Position numbers and translations under genes: made by a program
Notes under the pieces: generated by a model
Databases searched by the model: none
Told to the model about the DNA's origin: nothing
What the model saw: the letters and a program-made list of their open reading frames with translations, nothing else
Origin: Glandiceps talaboti
Taxonomy: Eukaryota > Hemichordata > Enteropneusta > Spengelidae
DNA: 64,000 bases
Assembly (NCBI RefSeq): GCF_964340395.1
Contig: NC_135561.1
Span: 14,917,961-14,981,960, forward strand
Direction: 5' to 3'
Shown: positions 15,953 to 29,576 of the stretch, in pieces
Layout: each line of letters opens with the position of its first letter
How positions within the stretch are numbered: the stretch's first letter is position 1

Positions 15953-16768
15953 TAAAAGACATTATGGCGACATGGTCAAAAATACACTACTTTCCTGACT
16001 ATGGAGTTATTGCACTGTTGCTGCAACATATTGGTTCAAACTTTCCATGCACATCATGCACGTGTGCCACATGTATGTGTTGTTTTGAGAAATTATTGAC
16101 TGGGCACGGGGTACATATAAAAACGATTCATGTCTAGTATTATGTCATTGAACATGATGAACTCAAATATTCACATAAATGTCAATAACCACACTTTGTA
16201 TGTCAATCTTCCTTGCCAGCAATGATATGCTCTTCCATTTTTGTTTGATGTATGGCAGTGACTGGCAATTGCAATTATCTGCTTTAATGCATTGTTAGCA
16301 AACTGGGTCGATTTTCAGCTGTAATGTAATCGAAAAAACCAAACATTCCTTGATTTAATCAAAACTCCAATTATTACAAAATGAGAATATAAACAGAAAA
16401 TCGCCCACGAAAATCTACACAAACGAAAAGAAAATCGATATAAGTTGAAGTATATGTACTTGGGTGTTTGTCTGTTCGATATTTCCCCCAATATGTGTTG
16501 TGTGTTGCTTTTTTTGAAAGAATACGTTGATGTTAACTTGTTTTCAACGAATCGATAAAAGAAGTCATCTAATATTGGGTTATTTTTTCAGGCGATCTAT
16601 AACATTTTGTAGTGTTAATACACACGTGGACAAATGGCACAGTTTTCATTATTTTAGCATACATTTTATTTCACCTGCCTACTACAAACTCACTATATAT
16701 AGTGTGAGAAAAATACAGCGAAGGCGGTATTAAAATTAAACCCGTCCTAGAAGTGAATTACACAAAAC

Positions 16769-16770
<2 letters not shown>

Positions 16771-16816
<46 letters not shown>

Positions 16817-16824
16817 TACATACA

Positions 16825-16855
<31 letters not shown>
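16771..16855. repeat. (CAGA)n(CATA)n compound microsatellite
   Basis: CAGA units to about 16815 switch abruptly to CATA units, followed by a short CG alternation. Its reverse complement has the same order (TATG then TCTG) as the arrays at 27300 and 38352. Confidence 0.97.
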
Positions 16856-16856
<1 letters not shown>

Positions 16857-18654
16857 CACGCGCGCGATACATACTCATATACTAGTATACAGAAACAAAC
16901 AAACTGTAGACGTTTAGACACCTATAGTCCCACATATATAAAGAAAAATAACATTGATGGAGAGGGAAGTCATAAGCTCTATACCGAAGATCAGGTGTTC
17001 TTAAATCTGTATTTAGGTCAGCTATACCCATCATAATATCAGTCACCTCATGAACTGATACTCATAAACGCAATTGACAAGATATATCAATGTTACGGAA
17101 AACAACTTTTAGAATGAACGGAAAAGGGTATTAAACCACATTTACTGTTTCACAATAATTTCTTGAAACACGACTCACAATAGTCTTCAATTTAATAAGG
17201 TGAACCTACAGCAGGTGGAAATCAACTCTGTTCATGATTACTATATATAAACAGTGTGGATACACCATACTCGGAAGCAGGTGTTCTCCATATAAGCATT
17301 ATTTAGTTTGCAACTCGATCTTTTGCTGAAAATCAAGCAGCGAATGCTTTCAGTCGCACTAACTTAAATTACTGTGACCATTGAATATTACCAGGCAAAA
17401 AGAAACTTTCCGTTAGCTATTCATAGGCAGTGGAGCGCGAATCGAGTTTTTGATTATTTCCGTCAAGCCCTGGATACTATTTATTGTCTGAATATTAAGT
17501 AATGCGACAGGGAGTGTCCATTCGGTACGATTTAAAACCCATGTTGATTGAATTCCTCAAAGTTTAGTATTTGAATCTCTTAGACTTTAAAAAAATCAAA
17601 GTTACAACAGATTGAGAATATGTACAATTCTAGTTCCCCCCCCCCCCACTGTGGTTACGCCTATGAACTTTTCAAAAGATGGATTGAAAAGGTGTTCATG
17701 TAGAGTTTGAGTGCCGCTAGTTCTATCTCAAGATGGGAATTGAGTATAAAAAGACCGACTAGCGAATTGTTTCTCGCGGCTAAAGGTAGTACATCTGTTA
17801 GTACATACTCCTGATTTGCAGTTAATCGAATACTATTGTTTCTTCGACCACTTTAGCACTTTAGCAACGAAATAGTGCATTGAATTCAATGACTGAATGC
17901 AGAGAGAGACCCACTGGCACATTTCGCTGTTTTGATTGACTTTGCCAATCGCAAGTTATACTAACAGTTAGTTCCAAAGTTTTAAATAAAGACGAGGCAC
18001 ACGAATAGTTCCAGACTCTGACTTTGCAATAGAGGCGAGACTCACGATGCGTTTAAAGCTGACAACGCCACATGGTGGACAAATTGATGAGCAAAGGTTT
18101 TAGAAGGTCGTTAAGGAAAATCAATATATGTTGAGTAATAAACCTGGCATAAGACCGAACACGAGTTTTCTTCTCTATTATGCAACCCTAACTAATCTTG
18201 CTTGGTTAGCAGATTTCCAGAATGGAAATTCGTGTAGACGTTATGACATTAGTGGATATAGAAATAATACACCAGACGTTGACTGTTCATACTTCTCTAC
18301 GAACTAAGCAGGAATATGCGATTATAAACCAAACTTTAAACTTAGTCCTTAATGATAGTCACAACAGTTTAATATTTTGTCAAAAGATTCCCAAACTATA
18401 ACTTTCTGAATATTACGACTCGAAAAGATGTAGAACGTGTTCTATATCAAATTTTCTAAGTGACGTAAGTGATTCTACATTGTGATAAGTCTTATGCATC
18501 ATTTTTTCCTTCTGTAAAGGAACATTATCTTTTGATCTTGTTTCTGTGTGTCTGGTTGTGTGGGCTTCTGAAAAAGATATTCCAACGAATCTTGCTAAAC
18601 ATCTTCCTTATGCCAATTTTAAGAAATGAATAGGTTTTGTGCACATCCTATGAC

Positions 18655-18965
18655 TATTAATTAGTCAGTTGCGTAATTAATGATTTTGGGTAATTAGGCT
18701 ATACCTTAATAAGAATGTATACTTCAAATTTAATATTATAATTTAGTACGTACATGACCCATAATATAGCACGTCTTAGAAAGGTTATTTATGTAACTTG
18801 TACTTTTAAATGAGTCATTTGTATAATTAATTATTTTTCCATAATTAGGCCATACAGTTAAGAAAGGTAATTCAAGTTACACGTATATTAATTTGGTATA
18901 AATATGTCCTATAAAGCTTGTTGACGTAGTTTTAATGAGTCATTTGCATAATTAATGCTTTTGTC
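18655..18965. repeat. Three diverged tandem units of an octamer-like AT-rich repeat
   Basis: The core ATGAGTCATTTGCATAATTA (with variation) starts near 18660, 18810 and 18935. In the first two units it is followed by TAATTAGGCxATAC. Spacing is about 150 then 125 bp and the linkers are also loosely similar, so this is an old local tandem array. No open frame spans it. Whether it is regulatory is unknown. Confidence 0.75.
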
Positions 18966-18969
18966 GGCA

Positions 18970-20869
18970 AGAAGGCAATGTCGTAAGCATGCAACCTTTA
19001 AATTTCATTTAGTTTGGGATAAATATTTTGCCAGTGAAGGGCTCACAATTTTGCATTCCGACAGTGTTTATTGGAATATACTGGATTCACTGAAGGCATT
19101 CACTTTATATCGGGATATACTAGTAATGTGAACCATTTGTGATTCAAAAGCCCTGTATTTCATCTAAACATTGTTAGCGACCTCTCTGCTATATAACTAT
19201 ACACCATATATACATTTCAATCACCGACTATTCATTTATTGAAAAAGATGTAATATCACACGGTTGGGTTTTCTAGCAACTGATAACGTTACAAGTCATT
19301 CACGAAAATTGATGTATTTAATTCTACGACTCTTGACATTTCGGGATTGTTATTAGTTCATTTTAATTTGTATCTCCATATTATCAGTCAAACGTTGGCA
19401 ATATTGAAAATTAATATTTAAAAATCTTTCATTTACATTCGGTGAGTTTCAGTTTGGTTTCACTATCATCTTTCAGTCTTTTATCGAGTGTCATTTTTTC
19501 GGTTGCCTTTGTGAAACACAAAATTATATCAGAAGTATAATCTCAGTTTGCATCAGCTGGTTCTACTGATAACTACGAATACAATTGTGGTTCACATGAA
19601 AATGAACCTTTTGAAACCTCTGTATGTAAAGTGGCGGAGCCTTTATGATGTTGCACAGGTTGCAATACACGTTGTATGAATACATAACGTATTGGAAGTG
19701 CAAACGTGTTATCAAGGTCCCCATGTGAATACATGTGATAAGTACGTGTAAATGCATACATTTCATTAAATGAAAAAAATCGTTGATGGTTCAGATAAAA
19801 TACCTATACATATTACAGGCTACCTTAGCAAACTAACCGATAGCTCTTTTCTTTTCTTTTTTTTTTTGGGGGGGGGGATTTGAGTGTCACATTTATTTAG
19901 GTTACTGTACTATATCTCCGTGGGATTAATTGATTTGGTTTCCAGCTCAAATTTCCCAATATGGCCTTGTATGCATTTACAGCCTGACAACTCGTGATTA
20001 AGCAATTGTTTGCTCAAATCCCGCCAGAGAAAGTGCAGACGAAAAGACTGCTTGTAAATAGAGCGCGGCAAATGGAGTCGAAGTTGATATGTTCAGATTA
20101 CAGCATCATTTACGATATAGTCAATTTTCTCTGCCTCATATACGAATTTCTTTATGAGGTGTTACGCATGACTCGACGATGGTGTAACTTTATATTCCTA
20201 CATCGACGACACGGTCCTATTTGATTTTCTGATACCGGATATGCCATCCGTTCAGTTCTATTGATATAGCGTCTAGGTAAAACATAGTTAAATTCTTTGA
20301 AAGCAGGGTGTATTGGCTCTACACGCATTTTCATTTTAATTTTGTAAGAAATAAACATCAAATAAGTAGAAGTCACGTTTGGGACAGAATTGGTTCCACA
20401 TATTCATATTAAAGTAAAATAGAAAAATCATTTAATTCAATAACCTTAATCTCTATTGAGCATATTTTAGCTATATGCAACCGATACTAATTTGATTATT
20501 CTTGATGACAATGTTAGCTAATTTTCCTAAACAATAGTATCACTTGCTAATCAGGTTTAGCTATCGCCTAATTACTTTGGTTGCCGTTCTGTTCACTTTA
20601 ATTGACACGACTTGTAAATAAATCCTGAGAATCAACCTCGTTAAAGGCTGTCCTAAGTTCCGCTATAGCCTGAATAACTGCTATATGTTTAAGGAGACGC
20701 GACTTGTGAAATAATTAGTAAGCATGTAAATGTAAAATAGGCACATTTGTCTACGGCTACGCTTGATATGGACGGTGCGAATGTTTGTGTATTAAATATA
20801 CTGATGACAATATAAAGACATGCACACGGGGATAAGATAGAATAGTGTGCCTCGAGGACAAATCTCACT
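18970..20869. other. Gene-free stretch
   Basis: I see no coding sequence. The only notable feature is a T/C-rich to G-rich homopolymer switch around 19848-19880. Overlapping open frames near 19563-19766 and 20000-20376 are short, lie on both strands and have no recognised motifs. Confidence 0.6.
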
Positions 20870-21225
20870 GAAATTCAAAGTTCTTGAAATCTCTCCAAAT
20901 CTTACCCTATGAACGCTCTTGTTTATGATCCTTAATAAAAGAAATATGGTTACCATCCTATTTTCATACAAATCGTTAATCTTCTATTTTCCCACAAAGT
21001 TAACACGGTATTCGGCGGCCATGTTGGATTCTACGGCCATATTGGATTCTACGGCCATATTGGATTCTGCAATGACACAATTTTGATATAACTTTGACCT
21101 CTATTTCAAAACAATATTCCGGTAACCACATATTGTTATTGCTTTTAACTGAGATTTGGTTAGAGTTTTCTTGAGCAAAGTAACGGCAGTAGTAAAGAGG
21201 TTATTTTCGAGGTACATGCTATGTT
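20870..21225. repeat. Short dispersed repeat, family B, copy 1
   Basis: This stretch aligns colinearly with 62935-63274. Shared blocks are a CTATTTTCCCA-like segment, GTTAAxACxGTATTCGxCGG with CCAT, ATAATTTTGAT-like text, and a 3' part near GTAGTAAA. It contains an 18-bp unit (CGGCCATATTGGATTCTA) repeated about three times at 21014-21069, present once in the other copy. Non-coding; its ends are poorly defined here. Confidence 0.65.
21014..21069. repeat. 18-bp tandem triplicate inside repeat family B
   Basis: Three near-identical units of CGGCCATATTGGATTCTA. The second copy of the family has only one such unit, so the expansion happened in this copy. Confidence 0.9.
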
Positions 21226-24200
21226 AGGAGACAAAAATATACACACGTTTTCGCGAATTCATACCTCAATACCGTTGCCAAATTTACTTCTTTTTTTTTA
21301 ATTTTCAATGCACAGAAAACTTTAAGCAAAGAAGGTACTATTTTCATCATGCTTATAATTCACAATTTCACTACAACCGGTAGTTAGATTCAAAAATGTA
21401 TTCTAAATGTGTAAGAATATCTGAAAGAACCCAATGAGAAACACATGACGGCTGACTGTACCTCATATATATGTATAAGATTGGCATTTCCTATAGAGAG
21501 AAATCTAAGCCGATTATACTTAGCCTTGCCTGACATTTTTCAAATTTAAATAAGGTACAACGATTGTCAATGCAAAAGGTCTAAGGTCATACTTTAGTTA
21601 CTTAGCTACAGGCTTATAGAAATAGGTTCGAATGTCTCTTGGTACATTTACCCCTAGTGATTCAAATAAAGAACGTACTTTGCCGGTTCATTGTGGGTAG
21701 ACTATCTCTGAAAAAATGGTTGACTGACATTCTTCATTTACGCAGAAGATAGCTAGATTAGTGTAAGAGACAATGTCTTCACCCATTTCACAAAAGTGCA
21801 ATTTACAAATTAGGAAAATACACTTACCTAAGTTATTTCTAATTCCGTATATGGTATACAATATGACAGCTTTGTTTAGGTATAAACGTATTTTTTTAAC
21901 TATAGCATTTCTTGATAGCGTTACCTCAAACGAAAATATCACTTGAAACTGTACACATATCATGAATGTACCTAAAACTAAACTGGTTGATAGATTTTCT
22001 GTGTATATAGCAACCAAAGTCGACTTATTTAAATCTAACTTAATCCCTTATTGGCGACGACTGGAACATTTCGGTTTATCACGCGATGAAGGATATATTT
22101 GTGAAAGGTTTGTTCAACTACTTATTAAAAAAAAGAAGCACCTGTTAATTATTGGTGAATTTTAATCGTTGGCAGTGTAGTGACAGATTTAAATCTTGAG
22201 TGAAAGCTTCTCTGGCTTTGAATCAGTCTTCGTGTTAGTTTGAATTGTCTCGCTACCATAATAACATTATGGTAGTGTTCATTGAATATTCAACATCACA
22301 TCGAGAAATAAGCTAGGTCAAACACTTTCTCAGTCACAACGATTTCCTTGTATTACTACGCGGCCTGTCACGTCGGAAAAGTCAAATTTTGTGTGCAAAT
22401 CAAACGTGTTCTGGTCAATGAATGCAAGGATTTTATGATTCTTTGCCGTAATTTAAAAAATAAATTAGCTTGTTTCTGCATTGTGTATAGCTACACACAC
22501 AATCTATATCTATTCGATACACATCAAGATGTATAATATTGTCTTATTGAGAGTAAGACGTTCCATCTAACAAAACAGTTGCAAAGACAGTTCATTTGTA
22601 GCTAAGTGTAGTTTTGGCACACGGCGTGCTGCAATATGGTAAAACGTGGCAAAAGGTAAAACCTACTTCACCCGTTCTTCAGAGGTTTATATTTAGGGCA
22701 AACAACTATGCCATGATAATTATACCTTTGACTGCCGTAGTGTATATGTAGTTGTCAGGGGTTTATGGCCAAGGCAATTATACCATGTTAACTCATGACC
22801 GTCAAAGAACTGTAGTTGTCTGAAATTCCACAACTCTTTCTCTACATTATATTGCAGGATAACGAATGATAAACCATCTTTATAATAATCAAACATACAT
22901 AAAACTCTCAAATGAACAGAATTTAATGATTTACAGAAATTACTGTCCTCGTAAGTCCATCAAAAACACGACTCGGCTTTTCTAAGACTTTGTATAATTA
23001 CTCTTTCTCTGGACGAACAAAACCAATAAAAAGAAACAAGCTGGCACTGACAATCGGGAAAAGAAACATGTAAATGATCAATAGGCCGAGAGAAAAAAAT
23101 CATTACAAATCCAACAAGAGGAACATCGCATATCACTAAGAATTTAATTTGTCACAGGTATGCACGTCAATAGACGATTGTTCAGATTGGATGTGGTTTA
23201 TTTACAGCGTCTTGAACCCTTTTCCCAATGAATGTCGCCTTTCTATTCATTACACGACACAACAGCAAACATCTGGAACGTGTTTCTGACATAATTACCG
23301 TTACAAAGCACATCTCTATCCCCTCACGGTGATGTAAAACCTTTTGCTATACTGTAATGTTTGAGCACAATGGTCACAAGTGTTTGCTATTATTCACATC
23401 TCGCGCGCATACATGTACACTGTCGGTGATTTGTTCATTTTGTAAAAGACGAGAAGGAACTTTTCTCTTCCCAATATCTGTGGGTCAATGTAGTCTTTAC
23501 ATAAACATTGTATGACACACGCGTCTAATCTTTCTAGCGTACGTTTTACTCTAGGTCTTAATAATACATGTTTGAATAATATACAGTACTGTAGCATACT
23601 TAACAAATATAAAGCTACTGTATTCACACTATGTTTTACCATCTTGGCTGTGAGAATAGGTTTTAAAATTTCATTTATCGATTAAAAGGTGTGTCAATGC
23701 GTGTTACCGGTCTTGCCCATTCTGTATTTTAAAACGAGGGGAACTGCTATCTATTTACCATATACCTGCCAAGCCCGCGCTACCAGTCTTGCATGAAAAT
23801 AATCGCTTTCTGTATATATTATATACTGAGGTCAAAGTCTATACACTTTTTAGACACGTGTATTATATCCATCAAGCGCCTTCACTATGACAACTGACGT
23901 GTAAATGCTGAAATATGACTGTTAGAATTGCAACATGCTGGACGTTGCAAAGCATACAAGCGGAACGTGTGATATGACATTCACTGAATGAAAAATATAA
24001 GCAATAAAAGTAACGTTTGTTTGTTTGTTTGTTTGTTTGTTTGTTAACACATATTTAATATATAATGGTATATTTCTTAGGATTTGGATCCGCCGTTCTC
24101 TGTTTGCTCATTCATATAATGTTTTCGAAGTATGGTCCCACGCCAATTTCGGTTTCTTGATGATCATAAATACTTGTGAAATAATTTAGTAAATACGAGC

Positions 24201-26330
24201 TAACAACTCTCATTGTCATTTATTTGCGGTCATTGTCATGTTTATACATTAGTTTCAGGTAATAAGATGTATTATTCACATCTTAATCTCAAGAGCCACG
24301 TAAAAGTGTGAATATCTATTGCTCTAAGTAAAATCAAGACATGTTGTGACATTTTCGTTAACTCTACTCATTGTATAACTAACTTGCGTTTTGTACTGCT
24401 AACATTGTTTACAGATTGATTTATACATACAGGATACCACATACTGGGTTAACGATTAACGCAAATGTGACAGTATACTTCTATACTTGATATGGAAGCT
24501 AATGAACGATTGTGACAAGCAGTGAAAATGCTTTTGTAGACTGTTACCCGTAGTATTTAAGATTTTAACATCCGTACATTCGTATGCATTAGACGACTAA
24601 TACGAAGTCAGATAAAATAACAAAAACAGAACAACTTGAAGTTCATATTAAAGTTATGGTTTTTTTTTTTAATAAATCATTTGATACATACAATATTCAA
24701 ACAATGTCATCTTCTCTGACTAAAATGTCATTAATGATTTTTTCAATAACAAGTAGAAACTTGAGATTTAATGAATTAAATGGTTTGGAAAATTGATTGG
24801 AAAATTTATAACCAACATATTTATGCATGACCTGGCATGGAAGACGAGAAGCTCGGTAGATTATTGATGATATTCCTTTGGTTCAGTCATGCACAAAGTA
24901 TTGTAATGCGTGTCACATGCATATTGCTGATATTAAATATTGCCATTTTGGTCACCAATTGTCATATGCTTCATATTTCAATCATTATTTTCTAATCAAA
25001 AGTTGTCATTTTTGGAATTGATATTGAGTGAAATGCCGTCTTGTTTCTAATTTGAAATTGCTCGGGAATCGTGAATTCTCCCTACTTAGATAGATACAGT
25101 GGACCGGAGCTGAACGTTTGGTGTACATCGATTTAAAAAAAAAACTTCATAAGTGACGTCAAAAGAAATGCTCGTCATCACTTATTCCGCAAAATTAACT
25201 TTTTCGTAACCGTAGCTTCTTGCATCTAGACATAGTTAAAAGAACATTAAATAACCTACTATCTTTTCAAGACTGGGAGAAGATAACGTATATGGTTATG
25301 ATGGAAGAGTTTCATGTTCTTAATAGTCTGCAAGGCAGATATTTTTTATCTATGTAGTAGTGGCCTTGTGATAAAAAGGAACGACCATGTCGCTTCAATA
25401 ATTGCCATTGCTTCATTCCATTCACACGATCAACGTGATTTCACTGCAAGTAACGTTTCAACATTTTGTCAATATTATGAGGCCATTCTTTCTAGTAAAT
25501 CCTACATTCTCCATTTCTTAGTATTCTGATTACCCCAGTAGTTTATTAGCACTTTATGGTAGTTATGGAACCAAATGTAACCAAAAGTTCAATGCAAAAG
25601 TTAACGTAGTATATGCCACGGTATATAAACAACTTAAACTGTTGCTGTTACTTTGTTCAAGAAACTTTAAATCCTGTCTCGGTTAAAATCTAGAAAAAGA
25701 TCAGGGACATCAGCATAAATTGTGTACCAAGTAGAGGTCAAAATGATATCTACATTACAAAGCCATTTTTTTAAATCCAAGATTCCCGTCGAATATTTTG
25801 TTACCCTATAATATGTGGATATTGTGGATAAAAAAAAAACCCATGCATGTGAACCGAACCAACACTTCTTATTAATTCCAACAGGATCAAGGCCAAACTA
25901 ACAAATAATACTTTTTGGAGAGATTGAGATTTTCTTTCAAGAAATGAGTGGATCATATGAGATTATCAGAAAGTCGTTCTGACACGATAACTTCTAACTT
26001 CTTGCGAATGTTATAAAATCGTGTAGCCAATTGACGGAATCAAGTGAATGATATTCGTTGATTCGGCTCTCATGAACCATGAGCACAATATATAGATTAC
26101 TAATCAGTCCATCAGTCAGTTACTTAGACCTTTTTCCATCTCAATAGATATTACATATTACCATAGGCATTACTTGTCTGTGAAATTACTACCCATTTAG
26201 TATGCTTCGTTTACTGCTGAAAGTTCACGTTCTTTTTTTTATCGTAAGCTCATATGTTAATTTTCCCCTACATTCTAATACTAAAAGTACAAGTTAGATA
26301 AAACAAATTACAAGAACATGCGCCCAGTGA
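21226..26330. other. Gene-free stretch
   Basis: I see no supportable gene. The region holds a (GTTT)n array at 24015-24045 and scattered A/T homopolymers. The longest frames (21688-22017 and 23394-23642, both minus strand) have no recognisable domain. Confidence 0.6.
24015..24045. repeat. (GTTT)n microsatellite
   Basis: About seven perfect TTTG units. Confidence 0.96.
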
Positions 26331-26337
26331 GGTTGAA

Positions 26338-26400
26338 TTTAAAACCTTTTATTTCTACGTTCTGGTCCTACACAAGGACCTTCGTCAGGAATAGATAAAT
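26338..26400 (-). mobile_element. Retroelement tail with hammerhead-like core
   Basis: Read on the minus strand this contains CTGACGA, then a hairpin with arms GGTCC/GGACC, then AGAACGTAGAAATAAAAGG. CTGANGA - stem II - GAAA is the hammerhead ribozyme core, and such cores are known from Penelope-like elements and related retroposons. Here the final core box reads GAAC rather than GAAA, so the copy is probably decayed and inactive. Translating the same stretch gives a short PDEGPCVGPERRNK peptide, which is not evidence of a gene. No reverse transcriptase is seen upstream. Confidence 0.45.
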
Positions 26401-26749
26401 GGGGCACGAGTACAGCTGCAAGGCTGAACGAAAGTGTAACAGTACCATCAAAACCTGAATCGATGCTCGATGATAAAACAATACTTAAAATTACTTCATT
26501 CATAGACAAACCATGTAAATAATACAAAACAAAGTATAGTGTACTTCACGCCGACTTAATAACAGACCAGACCTAGACATTTGCTATGTATTGTAGCTTA
26601 AAGTTCAGCGGTCATGTGATACGCATGTGCGTTTGAAGTGCGTTTTGCTTGTTGACAAATTAAACACCATGCATTCGGTTGTCATCACCATATCATGTTA
26701 CGACAAAATTAAAGTTTATTTGCATGATAAATTGATAACAGGGTGCACC

Positions 26750-26763
26750 GGGGGGGGGGGGGG
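26750..26763. repeat. G14 homopolymer
   Basis: Fourteen consecutive G in otherwise AT-rich sequence. Similar G or C runs of 12-13 occur at 17636-17647, 30012-30024 and 34888-34899. Confidence 0.95.
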
Positions 26764-27297
26764 TCTCCAGTAAACCATGTGCATAAGCTGCCTGAACACA
26801 AAATGTTGTTTGAGCGTATCTAGTTATTGGCTAGGTTTACGTAGCGTGGAACTCACAGGCCGCGTCAGGCGCACGGGTGTACGTCACGATTGCTGGTCTT
26901 TGTGGCATATCATACTTGACTATCAGTTTCACAACAAACTTTTACTGCCTTTCACTTAGAGATCCAAATCGTGATCTTGCACAAACAAAAGTTTTAACAA
27001 AGGAATCTTAAAAACTCTGTCACACTGCATAATGTACGCCATTAAGCTATATTGACAATAAGTATTACCCTATACACAAGGTACAAGATAGAATCTTTCA
27101 ATTTCAATCTGTGCGACATTTTACTGCACTCAGTCACTGTTAAGGACCCTATTTATAGTGATAGATGATGCCTATAAGTAACTTGTGTAGGACAATTTGT
27201 GTCATCCATTTCAGATCTTGAATAAACTCATTTATGTGGTTAAGGTATCTAAGTCTAGGCAGTGTCAACTTTACACTTGTAGTTCCACATCTTTCTA

Positions 27298-27299
<2 letters not shown>

Positions 27300-27328
<29 letters not shown>

Positions 27329-27424
27329 TGTATGTATGTATGCATGCATGCCTGCCTGTCTGTCTGTCTGTCTGTCTGTCTGTTCGTTTGTCTGTCCGTC
27401 CGTCCGTTCGTCTGCGCGCGTGCG
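27300..27424. repeat. (TATG)n(CTGT)n compound microsatellite
   Basis: TATG units pass through TGCA and CCTG intermediates into CTGT units, then degenerate TCCG units and a CG-alternating end. The intermediates suggest stepwise point change inside one array. Confidence 0.97.
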
Positions 27425-29399
27425 TAGTTATATAATTATTTTGTCTATATGTGTATGCATTTATTTATTTATTTATTTATTGGGACTATTGGGCGTTTAT
27501 TTGTGTGTATATGTATATAATATATATGTAAGGGTTGGTGAGGAGGGGAAGGGAGTGCGTGGATAGGTAGAATGGCAGATGAATGTAGGGATAGAGATAA
27601 AGATGGATATGCGTTCTTTCCTACAATCTTCTTTTATTGCCTGCCTGCTGGATTACCCTGATGTTAATTGGCTTCAAGCAACCAAAACAGAATGGCACCA
27701 CACATTAATATTTATTTGCATTGCCGCATGGATTTGAGCTTATTGATAAGTATACCACTTTATTCAAATAGCAATAATGAATATCATCTCTCCCCTTATA
27801 TAAGCAACAATGTTTTTCCCGGAATGAATATCACTCAAGATGAGCTTGGACCATTTCAAAGTACACATTATGATCGAACAGGACCTGCTGAGTGTTTTCA
27901 AACACTTTCATTTCCGTCTCGGAATATTCACAAAGGGTTCGATATATAATGATTTAGTGTCCCTGCAGCGTGTACACAGAAATGTATAGATTCACAAATG
28001 TCCCAACTCAATTTGATGAAAAGGGAAATCCCTTACGTTGTCCACTAAGATTAAAACTGCGACTCTGTACACACATGTAGCAACTTAATTTACTCAGAAA
28101 TGTGCTGCCACAGACCCTGTAAATATTTTAATATTCTTGGGCAAATCAGCTTCAATCTCCCGCTGTGCATTCATTCTAATTTTCACTGAGGGATAATTTT
28201 GAAGGGCCATCGCATCATGTAATTATAAAACTTTTACACCAGCATATTTCGTATTCATTTAGATGAATGTTTTTTTTTATAATTAAATGCGAATCTGTAG
28301 ACAAATTTTCATTAATATTTGTTTATAATTGTACTTCCTTCTTTCTTTATTGTTCATCATAAGGTTGTAAAAGACTCGGTTAAGTCAATCGTTTACCTAA
28401 ATCTCCAAACCCTAAATTAAAATGAATTGATGACTGTACGATTGTTATGCATTATTAGTACAGCAGTTATCTTAAAGGAATTAATTCGCAATTCTGCATA
28501 GTTAAAGAAACATAACAAAAAAGCACTCTTACAAAAAACACTTTTGCACAAAACACTAATGAGCATTCAAATGTTGACAAAATAATAAAGAAATGGTGGG
28601 GGGAGGCATCTACTGATTCCGAAATGTTTGTGTATAAGTAAAAGTTGAACATGACTAGTAATATTTATGCAGGTGCGTAAGCATACTGAACAGGAGATAA
28701 TCTTCTTTACCATATTTCAACAGTTGGTTTTCCATATGTAACTTCGCTACTGCTTCATAAGAATTCAACTTGCGTCGTTTGAGTGGTACGAACAAATTTA
28801 ATGACACATATAATATATACTCTTGTTTTAATGACAAGAATGCTGGATTCCAAATTCATTGGCACATCTAATGAAACCATCACTTGTTCTTTGTCAAAAA
28901 ATGCAATAGAATTCTAATCAACTGTGTATCCGTTTCCATGGTATCAGATAAGACAGGATGAGAATTTGGACATCGTTTTTCAATTATATCTGATGTGCTA
29001 CTCAAGAAAGCATTTCATCAAACACGATTAATCGAACATTCGCTGTCGACATGTTTACTCAATGTCGAAAATCTGTGGGATATCTGTTTATTACCCTTTA
29101 TATTCTCTGACGTAATATGACCTGATATCATCGTACACACACGTACGATCGTACGTTTAAGCAATGAAAATCTGCTTATCTTTTAATAGAAGCCTGGTTT
29201 ATATATATTTGCAGACTACAAATCAGGCCTTCGTCATATTTTGTCTAGACAAATCTCAATATATAAAAGAAAGTTCAAACTGTCCGTCTGCATGGAAAGC
29301 ATGGCCAGTCGCTAATGTTGGCCTGTATCGTCTTGATCACAGAGTCGTTAAATTGTTTTGCAACACAAGGGTTGGGTGTGGCGTCTAGATTATTGTTTA

Positions 29400-29576
29400 G
29401 TACAGTATAGTACAGTATAGTACAACACTGCACAGCACAGCATAGTACAGTACGGTACGGTACAGTACAGTACAGTACAGTACAGTACAGTGCAGTGCAG
29501 TACAGTACAGTACAGTGCAGTACAGTACAGTACAGTACAGTATAGTATAGTACAGTACAGTAAAGTACAGTACAGT
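29400..29576. repeat. (AGTAC)n pentanucleotide array
   Basis: About 35 units of AGTAC with sparse A/G and C/T variants (for example AGTGC, AGTAT). In the minus-strand frame it reads as a Tyr-Cys-Thr-Val-Leu repeat, an artefact of the pentamer. Confidence 0.97.

Larger units (their letters stand above)
7820..18640. other. Gene-poor stretch (5' intron or intergenic)
   Basis: I see no coding exon here with recognisable protein content. It should lie upstream of the known receptor exons, so the missing signal-peptide exon could be in it or further right, but no frame shows a start Met, a hydrophobic core and a phase-2 donor together. The longest open frame (14117-14518, minus strand, 133 codons) has no recognisable motif. 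Contents are the microsatellites listed separately, a 12-C run at 17636-17647 and ordinary AT-rich DNA. Confidence 0.6.

Noticed and set aside
26339-26527. Short minus-strand peptide ending PDEGPCVGPERRNKRF
   Set aside because: The peptide is the translation of a non-coding hammerhead-like retroelement tail, not a gene.
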